Origin: DAIOGN01 sp036745245
Lineage (GTDB): Bacteria > Zixibacteria > MSB-5A5 > JAUVRN01
Length of the DNA: 21,801 bases
Direction of reading: 5' to 3'
NCBI GenBank assembly: GCA_036745245.1
Contig: DAIOGN010000044.1
Span: 1-21,801 of the forward strand
Notes under the pieces: model-generated
Databases searched by the model: none
What the model was told of the DNA's origin: nothing
What the model saw: only the letters and a program-made list of their open reading frames with translations
Translations under genes and position numbers: made by a program
Shown: piece by piece, positions 14,483 to 21,801 of the stretch
Layout: every line of letters begins with the position of its first letter
Position numbering within the stretch: the first letter of the stretch is position 1

Positions 14483-16156
14483 GTGCCAAGAACGTGCATT
14501 TGGTTGCTTGTGGCCTCGTTCGTCGGCAGTTCGGACTTTCACTGCGGCGTTGCGCTCGGTGAGACCGGGGACGAGGCTGTCGTACAAGCAGCGATGGCCC
14601 AGATCACATCCTCCCACGGGTGTACTTCTCCCAATCCAGATAGCCTGGAACGCCTAAGAGCATCTGAAGCGTCGGTTACCTGGGTCAGCAGGACGTATCC
14701 GCGATTTGACGTCTTCATAGATTCCGCCTACTATGACCACAATGCACCCCAACTAGACTCATTCTTAACCGCCTTTGTCACACGATTCAGCTTACTGGAA
14801 GACCGGACAGGATGGAGTTCCGAAGAGAATCACGGTAGCAAACTAAACATCTACCTCAGATCAACTCAGGGCTGCTGGTTCGGCTTTGCGCTGCCAGGTG
14901 AAGCACATGTCTCTCTATCCGACCCGCTGTATAGTAGTTCTTGTCGCAAGGCTTACTATGAAGGCGGCCAGCGCAAGATGGGGAATACCGCCGAATTGGG
15001 CGATTACTGGTATTACATGTCCGCGATGCTTCACGAGACACTTCACGCCATCGGTCCACTCGCTTTCTATGCACGACCGTGGCTAACTGAGGGCATTTCA
15101 ACCTTCTATGAACTTCGGATTCTCTTTGAGAGCGGTGACATTAATGCTGAAACGGTAGAGACTTACCTGCGCCTTGGGGGCCCCTACTACAGTTGGACCT
15201 GTTTCACTCACAATGACTACCGCGACTGCACGCCGGAGAATCTAGATCTGCAACACAGCGCAGCCTATGAGATCTCGGCGTGGATGCTTTTTATGATGGA
15301 GCGGGATCATTTCTTTGACTGGTCGCACTTCTACGTGCTCGTCGACAACAACAAAGAGACTACCGGAAGGTCGCTTCAATTCTACCCATTCGCGTACTAT
15401 GTGGATTCCCACATTATAGACCTTATGGGCCGTGCGGCAGGACTGACACCTGACAGCATCAGAGCCATCTTTCGCTACGACAGTCCCGCAGGTCCGGGCT
15501 GGGGGATTAGATATTGGGAGGACCTGGACTGGTACGCCGACTTGACGGCAGTCCTAGCCGTTAGTGACTCTGCACCAGTGGCCGGAGACAGCGTGGTGCT
15601 TTCAGCGGCCATTACCAACTCAGGTGAAGTGAGCCTCGAGGATGTGAAGGTGAGGTTCTACGACGGCTCAGTGCTTCTCCAGGAAATGGCTCTGGACTGT
15701 GCGGCCAAGGCGACAGGCTTTGCCAATGCACCGTTCAGGCCAAGGTCAGGATCATTTCACCGGCTTTCAGTGATAGTGAATGAGGATGGAACCAAAATCG
15801 AGCAGCTTCGCACGAACAATGAGGATAGTATCGATGTCATCTTCTCAGGATGCGGTCCTGACGATAGCGATGGAGATGGAGTCGCCGATTTTTGTGACAG
15901 CTGCTTGGCTCTTGCGACACCGGACAACGTGAGTGTCCTGACCGGTGATGTGAATGCAGACGGTAGAACGAACGCGACGGATCTCATCCTCTTGGTGCGA
16001 TATATACTGCTAGGGATTGGTACCGCACCGCAGCCGATCGACGAGTCCGGCGATGTCAACTGCGATAGCGAGAATTCTATTGCAGACATTTGGTACTTGG
16101 TGAACTACGTCTTCCGCGGAGGAGACAAGCCCTGTGATGTCTGTTCTCTGCAATGA
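14483..16156 (+). CDS. Secreted zinc metalloprotease-like protein with CARDB-like and dockerin-like domains
   Basis: A 557-residue protein from a GTG with GGAG seven bases upstream; a TTG at 14450 is the alternative. It has an N-terminal hydrophobic signal (CIWLLVASFVGSS). The catalytic region has HETLH at 184-188 and WLTEG with the third ligand candidate E203, the HExxH...E pattern of gluzincin (peptidase MA) enzymes. Its fold pattern is like secreted proteases with many Trp and Tyr residues. From about 353 to 450 there is a CARDB-like beta-sandwich (VVLSAAITNSGEVSLEDVKV). A calcium-binding DDSDGDGVADFCDSC follows, then a dockerin-like pair (GDVNADGRTNATDLILLVRY and GDVNCDSENSIADIWYLVNY). 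It likely acts outside the cell, attached through the dockerin-like end. The substrate is unknown. It lies in the low-GC island. Confidence 0.82.
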   Translation: MPRTCIWLLVASFVGSSDFHCGVALGETGDEAVVQAAMAQITSSHGCTSPNPDSLERLRASEASVTWVSRTYPRFDVFIDSAYYDHNAPQLDSFLTAFVTRFSLLEDRTGWSSEENHGSKLNIYLRSTQGCWFGFALPGEAHVSLSDPLYSSSCRKAYYEGGQRKMGNTAELGDYWYYMSAMLHETLHAIGPLAFYARPWLTEGISTFYELRILFESGDINAETVETYLRLGGPYYSWTCFTHNDYRDCTPENLDLQHSAAYEISAWMLFMMERDHFFDWSHFYVLVDNNKETTGRSLQFYPFAYYVDSHIIDLMGRAAGLTPDSIRAIFRYDSPAGPGWGIRYWEDLDWYADLTAVLAVSDSAPVAGDSVVLSAAITNSGEVSLEDVKVRFYDGSVLLQEMALDCAAKATGFANAPFRPRSGSFHRLSVIVNEDGTKIEQLRTNNEDSIDVIFSGCGPDDSDGDGVADFCDSCLALATPDNVSVLTGDVNADGRTNATDLILLVRYILLGIGTAPQPIDESGDVNCDSENSIADIWYLVNYVFRGGDKPCDVCSLQ

Positions 16157-17128
16157 CCCTCGCCGATTGGCTACGGAACAATAATCGCGGCTGAGTAGTG
16201 CCTGTCTTTCCCGTTTCGTCTGTTGTGGAGTTTTCTTACGCTACTTTGACTCGGCCAGCCGCGAGCATCCCCGTGGGGAAGCACGGGTCAGAAGCCGAGC
16301 TCATCAGGAGATTGCCTCCGGCAGGCTCAGGTAGATAGATCAGGGTCCACAGAGAGCCACGTGGCGCTACTAATCGACCCTTACTCCGATGAGGGACTTG
16401 AAGTGGTATGACCAGTCTTGAAATGCTTAACCTTCTTCCCGCCTGAAACATCCGTCCTACTACTTGCAGACTCACAATATTGCTGCCGCAGGACCTAAGG
16501 CTCAGGCGTCTTTGCAATTAGGAGTCAGGACGGAGTGTCTTGAGCTTCACAATGTGGTAGGAAGCGCACCCCGATTGGTCTTGCCCGCGGGAGCAGGGGC
16601 TTGGATTCTATTCTCTGACGTTCGGCCTCAGTTGGCATGCAGTGTGCGCGTCAACGATCTTCATCGTGGCAGTCGCGCGACGGCCTATTGCATGAGCGCT
16701 GCTAACTGAGTTGACACAGTACTGATTCTCGGGTTGGCCCTTCGGATGCGAGAAACCACCCGATGCGCTGGCTCGCAAAAGGGGCGCAAAACACGAGCAT
16801 GTAACTACGCTCGTGCAAATGTTCTCAACATTGCTCACGCTGTTCGCTGCTGAAGGGAAGGGGGTGGTGCACACAGGAAGTGCAAAGGAGGTGATAGCCG
16901 TCTGGGTCAACTCGTCCTCGGATATGCTCGGTTGATCCTGGATTGGACTCTTGAGTGTGGCTTGCGTAAACGCTAGCAGCAACTGAGACAGACAATCCGC
17001 TCACAGCCCGCTCATCATACAGTGCCAGTGATCACTTGACAGCGCCAGAGTAGGGCGATGTTCCCACGGCGGTTGGACTCTACTCTCAACGCGGTAACAC
17101 TAGTCCTCGATTCACCAGGAGGTGTGTT
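16157..17128. other. Long stretch without a recognisable gene between the two protease genes
   Basis: Short open frames exist on both strands (for example 16464-16709 plus, 16608-16982 minus) but none has a ribosome site, family resemblance or plausible composition. Small hairpins occur, such as ACGAGC with GCTCGT around 16792-16813. A weak promoter for the next gene may be TTGGAC (17073-17078), 16 bases, TAACAC (17095-17100). A decayed gene or an unrecognised RNA cannot be excluded. Confidence 0.5.
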
Positions 17129-20100
17129 ATGTCGAGAAGATCTAGGATTTCACAGGCGGCCCTCAGTCTACTAATCGTATTGGTTACGAGCTCACCGGCA
17201 AGCGCCTCTGCCGAAGCATTGGCAGAGCTGACAACTTCATATCCGGGACTAGTCGATTACCACGAAGGGGACATCGTCTCCAGGCTTTATGGAGTACCCT
17301 TTGGCTCTGGCCCCAGTGCTTCAGCCAGTGCCGAGGCTTTCTGCTTAGAGCACGCTGATGCGCTGGGCTGTCAATATAGCGATCTGGAGCTTGGTGGATC
17401 AATCTCAGGGGGGGCCACGCTACAGCTCGGCTATGATACCGAAAGCGGCGCCTACAAGTTCACACTTGTTAGCTATTCTCAGTTTAGGGACGCAATTCCG
17501 GTCTTTAGATCTGAATTGAAGCTCTTGATCAGAAACGAACCGAACTATCCCCTTTGGCAAGTCTCCTCTGGAATACGTGATCTCGGGAGCTACACCGTGG
17601 ACCCAGCTTTGGCAGCAATCAACATGGATCCCATTGTAGCGCAGTTTACTGATCCTGAGTTTCCTAACATGGTGAATAAGAGTGCACCACGGAGAGTGAT
17701 TTGGGCAGGCGCTGGGACCACGGTTGAATCGCCAACATTAGGCATTGAGTTCACGGCAGACGATGGGGGACTTATCCATGAAATGTACCTCTATGTGGTC
17801 GACATCCAGAACAGTGCTATCCTATTTAAGGAGGACCAAGTACTATCCGCAGATGTGTCCGGAACTGTCAACGGATATGCAACTATAGGATATGGTGCAG
17901 GTATCTGCGGGCCGCTAGCATTACGGCCCCTTCCCTACATGAGGGTTCTGGCCAACGGAGTGGGTCAATATGCGCTCTCGGACGGTAGTTTCGCGTTCAC
18001 AGGTGTGCCTACTGGCAATGCACTGATAGAATCGCAAATGTGGGGACAGTGGTTCACTGTGACAAACATCGGTGGCAACGGGGAAGAGGATCATCTGACC
18101 TCGACAGTTACAGCTCCGGGTGAGGTGCATTTTGAACATAACGCTGCTCAAGATGAGTTTACGACGGCCCAGGTGAATGCGTATTTGCATGCCAATATCG
18201 TGCGCGACTTCGTCTTGCACTATCACCCGTCGTACCCTGGATTGAGCGTGGATCATCTCATACTCGAGGTCAACGATGAATCCGAAAACGGTCGCTGCTC
18301 CGGGTACTATCTGTTTAGTAAGCTGCGATTCGGCGCCGCCTTGCTAGGAGCATGTGCCAACTATGCATTCTCAAGTATAGTTTATCACGAGTATGGCCAT
18401 CATCTCGTGCACCGGGCCGGCAGCGCGCAGGGGCAATATGGAGAAGGGATGGCAAGTACAACTGCAATCTTGGTCACAGATGAGCGCGCGCTCGGAAGGG
18501 GCGCACAGGGAAACTGCAACAACCACCTTCAGGATCCGATGATTAATCCCGTCTCATACCCATGCGCGGATCCGGACGAAACTGGACACTATTGTGGTCA
18601 GATACTCCAAGGGTGTGTCTGGCGGCTCAGAGAGGAACTTGTCCAAAACTACCCGACCACATATAGAGATCTGCTCGCAGCCCTGGTAATCAATTCGATA
18701 CTGTTGCGCTTGCCGAATGAAACACAAATATCGCCATCAATCACAGTGGACATACTGACCGTAGATGACGATGATGGCGATCTACTCAATCGGACTCCGC
18801 ACTACCCAGAGATATACCACGCTTTCAGTCCGCACAACATGGTTCCCCCAGGGATGCGAGCACCGAAAGCCTTCTGGGTGGATGCACTATTGGGAGATGA
18901 TGGCAGTGGCAACGGTGGAGAGACCACTCCGTATCAGACTATTCAGAGAGCTATTGACGAAAGTGCCCCTTTCGATTCTGTGAAGCTGGGAGGGCAAGCG
19001 GAGTATGTCGGTACGGGAAACGTAAACCTGCGCCTATACGGAAGGGGAGTTACAGTGATGTCAGCAGATCCGGCTGCCCCCGCTGTAATTAACTGCCAGT
19101 CGACAGCACGTGCTTTTATCCTGGACGAGAACGAAACGAATCAGTCCGTACTTCGCAACATCACGATCCGCAATGGTCATAGCCTGGAGTCCGGTGGCGG
19201 GATCAGCGTGAACGAGTCTCAGCCGACGATTGACAGTTGTACATTCGAATACTGTGAAGCTCCTGCCGGGGGAGCAATATCCATAGCATCGTCATTGACT
19301 CAGGTGTCCGGTACCTTGATTACTGCCTGTAACTTCATATCCAATGAGGCGACTAACGGAGGCGGAGGAGCCATCTGGATTGGAGATAACGTGGTGGCAA
19401 GAGTGTCGCGGTGTGTCTTGGCGAGCAACACCTCCACTGGCCATGGCGGTGCGATGGCATCCGCTGGCAATGGATCCACTTCGCTACAGATAGATTCCTG
19501 TCTGTTTGACGCTAACGATGCCATCCAGGCCGGGGGTGCCCTATACCTCGGGTCCGACGCACTTGTCCTAGCCAACACGATTGTGAAGAACAGGAGCCAG
19601 GACTTGGTCAGACCCAGTGCAGTGGCCATCGACGGAAGTGATTTATCAGTGGAGTTCCAACGAAATCTGGTCGCCAATAACCTCGCTTCCGGGATGGACT
19701 GTCGGAACGCCACTGTGAACGTTTCAGTGACGTGCTCGGATTTCTGGAGCAATACGCCCGGTGTGTTCAGTCCAGGTAGCACTTGTGACGAAAGTCAGTG
19801 GTTGCCGATCGACAACAATCTTCAGGTAGACCCACTGTTTTGCTCGCTGACTTCTGGTGACTACACGCTACGATGGGACTCACCGTGCGAGGCCACCAAT
19901 AGTGCTTGCGGAGTCGCCATCGGTGCGTATCGGGCAGAATGTTCACCTCCGATTGCCCTGCAAGTTCCGGAGAACAATGGGGGCACGTCCGACCATAGCC
20001 CCACGCTTAACTGGTATGACGTTCCTATGGGTACTGGGACTGGCACGTATAGGCTCGAGTTCGCTCGTACACCGGACTTCTCCGTAATGCAGGCGCAGTT

Positions 20101-21472
20101 CGATGGCATCACAGAATCCCAGAAGGAGATTCAGCCTCCGGTCACGCAGGACACTTGGTATTGGTGGAGGGCGCGGGCCACCAATCAGCTCGCTGACTTG
20201 CGTACGATCGTCGGAGACTGGTCTGAGACGCGTGCGCTGCGAATCTTTACACATGGTGGTGGTTCGTGCCCGTTTGTGTATTCTTGGAATGGTCAACAAT
20301 GGATGCTTGAGAACGTTATACTCACGCAGTGTGAGGATCGCATTGAGGGGACTTCGGTGGTAGATCAGTTGGCCCTCAGTTTCAGGCCGGCAGTCATCGA
20401 CGGCATTTACAGAATCCGGATCCATGAGCACGAGGCTGAGAAGTCGTTTATTGATAACGCTGAACTGATCTTGGTGGATCACCCTGTCGGCTATGATGCG
20501 GTAATCGATGCAAAAGGCAAGGTAGTCCTGGGTCGGCACCGGATTGTGCCTGTGCGTGTGGTAGATGATCTAGGACAAGACGTTCTTCAGCAGTTGCTCG
20601 CATATGACTCCGATGCATACACGCGTGAGGGTCGCGGTAGTCTAGTGGCTACGTTTGAGGGCCGTCCGGGTGAATTCGGTGCCTTGGCGGCAGCAGGAGA
20701 ACCTAAACCGCTCTGTAAGGTTTCCGCTGGCAGCGCCAGGCCAAACGTGGGCGAACCATTCAACTTAACAATGGAAGTACTCGACGTTCACGGAGAATGG
20801 CATGAGCTTCCCAGGGTTCCACTCCGACTTCCATTAGCCCACGAAAGATCATTTGTAGATCTGAGCAGCTACGACTTGGGATCTGAGACAAAAGTCCGGT
20901 ACAGTTGGGATAGCCACATCGAACTAGATGAACTGTCTATTATCCTGGAGGAGTCTGTTGGGTATTCTCTCCGAACAATTCCCGTATCGAGGGTTACTCA
21001 TAGCAGTGACCACAGAACGGCACGACTGATCCTTAGAGAGGACGGGGAGAATGCCGAATTGGTGACCGGCGAGTTTGTAGACCTTGAGTTTCCGGCGCAG
21101 CCTGTACCTGACGGAATGGAGCGGTCGTTCATTCTAAAGGCCAAAGGGTACTATCTAACATGGTACGGTGAGGAGACCGCAAACCGGCCGTTAGAGTTTG
21201 GGCTTAACGGTAATTATCCAAACCCGTTCAATCCGTCGACGACGATTCGCTACTCCCTCGCAGGAGATGCGAACGTAACGTTGGAGGTCTTTAACATTCT
21301 TGGCCAGAGGGTCCGGACGCTCCTTTCGGGCGAACTACAAGTGCCGGGATCCTACAAGATAATGTGGGAAGGGAGGGACGACTTTGGCCGTGAGGTTGGC
21401 AGTGGGGCCTACCTGATCAAGCTCCAAGCCAATGACTTCGTGGAAACTCGCAAAGCCATAATGCTGAAGTAA
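17129..21472 (+). CDS. Large secreted metalloprotease-like protein with beta-helix region and T9SS sorting domain
   Basis: A 1447-residue protein starting at an ATG after AGGAGG. It has a signal peptide (AALSLLIVLVTSSPASASA). Residues about 30-330 look like a thermolysin/fungalysin-type propeptide (FTP) and linker. The catalytic region carries HEYGHH at 420-425 and GEGMAS with E439 as probable third zinc ligand, the gluzincin arrangement of M36/M4-like enzymes, and ends near DDDDGDLLNRTPHY. Residues about 581-930 form a right-handed beta-helix with GGGISV, GGAISI, GGAIWI and GGALYL rungs and many Cys. A fibronectin-III-like domain follows (about 940-1045), then a segment beginning CPFVYSWNGQQWMLENVIL. 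The end (1360-1447; NYPNPFNPSTTIRYSL, NILGQRVRTLL, GSGAYLIKL) is a T9SS C-terminal sorting domain, so it is likely exported across the outer membrane and anchored or released. Substrate unknown. Confidence 0.9.
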   Translation: MSRRSRISQAALSLLIVLVTSSPASASAEALAELTTSYPGLVDYHEGDIVSRLYGVPFGSGPSASASAEAFCLEHADALGCQYSDLELGGSISGGATLQLGYDTESGAYKFTLVSYSQFRDAIPVFRSELKLLIRNEPNYPLWQVSSGIRDLGSYTVDPALAAINMDPIVAQFTDPEFPNMVNKSAPRRVIWAGAGTTVESPTLGIEFTADDGGLIHEMYLYVVDIQNSAILFKEDQVLSADVSGTVNGYATIGYGAGICGPLALRPLPYMRVLANGVGQYALSDGSFAFTGVPTGNALIESQMWGQWFTVTNIGGNGEEDHLTSTVTAPGEVHFEHNAAQDEFTTAQVNAYLHANIVRDFVLHYHPSYPGLSVDHLILEVNDESENGRCSGYYLFSKLRFGAALLGACANYAFSSIVYHEYGHHLVHRAGSAQGQYGEGMASTTAILVTDERALGRGAQGNCNNHLQDPMINPVSYPCADPDETGHYCGQILQGCVWRLREELVQNYPTTYRDLLAALVINSILLRLPNETQISPSITVDILTVDDDDGDLLNRTPHYPEIYHAFSPHNMVPPGMRAPKAFWVDALLGDDGSGNGGETTPYQTIQRAIDESAPFDSVKLGGQAEYVGTGNVNLRLYGRGVTVMSADPAAPAVINCQSTARAFILDENETNQSVLRNITIRNGHSLESGGGISVNESQPTIDSCTFEYCEAPAGGAISIASSLTQVSGTLITACNFISNEATNGGGGAIWIGDNVVARVSRCVLASNTSTGHGGAMASAGNGSTSLQIDSCLFDANDAIQAGGALYLGSDALVLANTIVKNRSQDLVRPSAVAIDGSDLSVEFQRNLVANNLASGMDCRNATVNVSVTCSDFWSNTPGVFSPGSTCDESQWLPIDNNLQVDPLFCSLTSGDYTLRWDSPCEATNSACGVAIGAYRAECSPPIALQVPENNGGTSDHSPTLNWYDVPMGTGTGTYRLEFARTPDFSVMQAQFDGITESQKEIQPPVTQDTWYWWRARATNQLADLRTIVGDWSETRALRIFTHGGGSCPFVYSWNGQQWMLENVILTQCEDRIEGTSVVDQLALSFRPAVIDGIYRIRIHEHEAEKSFIDNAELILVDHPVGYDAVIDAKGKVVLGRHRIVPVRVVDDLGQDVLQQLLAYDSDAYTREGRGSLVATFEGRPGEFGALAAAGEPKPLCKVSAGSARPNVGEPFNLTMEVLDVHGEWHELPRVPLRLPLAHERSFVDLSSYDLGSETKVRYSWDSHIELDELSIILEESVGYSLRTIPVSRVTHSSDHRTARLILREDGENAELVTGEFVDLEFPAQPVPDGMERSFILKAKGYYLTWYGEETANRPLEFGLNGNYPNPFNPSTTIRYSLAGDANVTLEVFNILGQRVRTLLSGELQVPGSYKIMWEGRDDFGREVGSGAYLIKLQANDFVETRKAIMLK

Positions 21473-21504
21473 CTCGCTTCCTTGGTAGAGCATGATTAAG
21501 CCAT

Positions 21505-21533
21505 GGGGGTCCTCTGGGACCCCCTTTCTTTCT
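21505..21533 (+). terminator. Rho-independent terminator
   Basis: GGGGGTCC (21505-21512) pairs with GGACCCCC (21517-21524) around the loop TCTG, followed by TTTCTTTCT. It lies 32 bases after the large protease stop. Confidence 0.92.
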
Positions 21534-21763
21534 CGCACTTACGTCCCCGGTACAGATGCACCAGGCACGACTGAGCACATCCCCCGACCTTTACGTTTGA
21601 AAAGCCGGTCCGTGACTGAATTGTGACCTGTCCGAGGGGCGATCGAATCCGCATACGCAGCTCCGAGCACCGTGCGTCGCACTAACTTGCGTGACGCGTG
21701 CGCGTAAGCGCTTGGCACTAAAAGTCCCTTGTGCCTCCATTGGGCCGCCGTAAGTTGTTGCCA
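21534..21763. other. Right end of the island, no gene seen
   Basis: No gene is recognised. AAAAGTCCCT at 21720-21729 resembles the start of a tRNA-Leu(UAA) 3' half and is followed by TTGTGCCTCCATTGG. CCGCCGTAAGTTGTTG, just before the tRNA half, resembles CCGCCGCAACTTGTTG upstream of the left copy, so the shared repeat is longer than the tRNA part. Confidence 0.45.
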
Positions 21764-21801
21764 GCCGGAGTGATGGAATGGAAGACATCAGGGACTTAAA
21801 A
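21764..21801 (+). tRNA. tRNA-Leu(UAA) 5' half at the window edge (partial)
   Basis: GCCGGAG, TG, D-stem ATG (21773-21775) with CAT (21786-21788), then AGGGA and loop CTTAAAA with anticodon TAA. It matches the copy at 14023-14060 at 32 of 38 positions. Four of the six differences are paired changes that preserve the D-stem. The window ends at tRNA position 38, so it cannot be told whether a 3' half (TCCCT...CTCCGGC) follows and the gene is whole. Confidence 0.65.

Larger units (their letters stand above)
14061..21763. mobile_element. Putative genomic island bracketed by tRNA-Leu half direct repeats
   Basis: The segment lies between two direct copies of a 38-base tRNA-Leu(UAA) 5' half (32 of 38 identical). 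By eye its base composition and codon choice are much less GC-biased than everything to the left. It carries two large secreted metalloprotease-like genes and long stretches without genes. No integrase or transposase is present, so mobility is inferred only from the repeats and composition. The element may extend beyond the window, or the left edge may be an assembly join. Confidence 0.4.

Noticed and set aside
16381..16405. A third tRNA-like copy around GAGGGACTTGAAG
   Set aside because: Only about eight bases match the tRNA half and no D-stem can be formed upstream, so chance is enough.
16464..16982. Short open frames on both strands
   Set aside because: They lack ribosome sites and family resemblance, overlap one another, and have residue make-up typical of non-coding translation.
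21660..21720. An integron attC site near the right end of the island
   Set aside because: The GC-rich partial palindromes there lack the RYYYAAC and GTTRRRY ends, and no integrase is present.

Overview
The window looks like bacterial chromosomal DNA from a Gram-negative member of the FCB (Fibrobacterota-Chlorobiota-Bacteroidota) group or a neighbouring candidate phylum. The evidence is a type IX secretion (T9SS)-style C-terminal sorting domain, dockerin-like C-termini on secreted proteins, outer-membrane barrel proteins, and an SOS-type operator whose spacing matches the Fibrobacter LexA box as I recall it. The phylum cannot be fixed from this sequence alone. Everything up to about 14.06 kb is GC-rich by eye with strong G/C bias at third codon positions. 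From about 14.06 kb to the end the DNA is visibly less GC-rich.

Region 1 (1-6.6 kb): the 3' end of a secreted Ig-like/dockerin protein ends inside a perfect 31-bp inverted repeat. It is followed by a complete, tightly packed SOS mutasome operon, imuA-imuB-dnaE2, with its own promoter, a palindromic LexA-type operator and a strong hairpin terminator. Region 2 (6.6-14.0 kb): a minus-strand radical SAM protein; an outer-membrane protein fragment joined at a repeat arm to a GT87-type membrane glycosyltransferase that has lost its normal start; a minus-strand DRG/Obg-like TGS GTPase; two small envelope proteins; and a PadR regulator/membrane protein pair with an operator-promoter.

Region 3 (14.0-21.8 kb): a compositionally distinct island that begins immediately after a 38-nt tRNA-Leu(UAA) 5' half. 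A second, diverged copy of the same 38-nt half forms the last bases of the window. Between them are two large secreted zinc metalloprotease-like proteins, one with a dockerin-like C-terminus and one with a beta-helix region and a T9SS sorting domain, plus about 1 kb of DNA with no recognisable gene.

A second repeat family, built on GGGGTCAGAGGC, occurs at three sites in the GC-rich part. One copy is a lone arm sitting exactly at the junction of the two damaged genes, which suggests repeat-mediated rearrangement or an assembly join. The best candidates for something undescribed are the tRNA-half-bracketed protease island and this repeat family.
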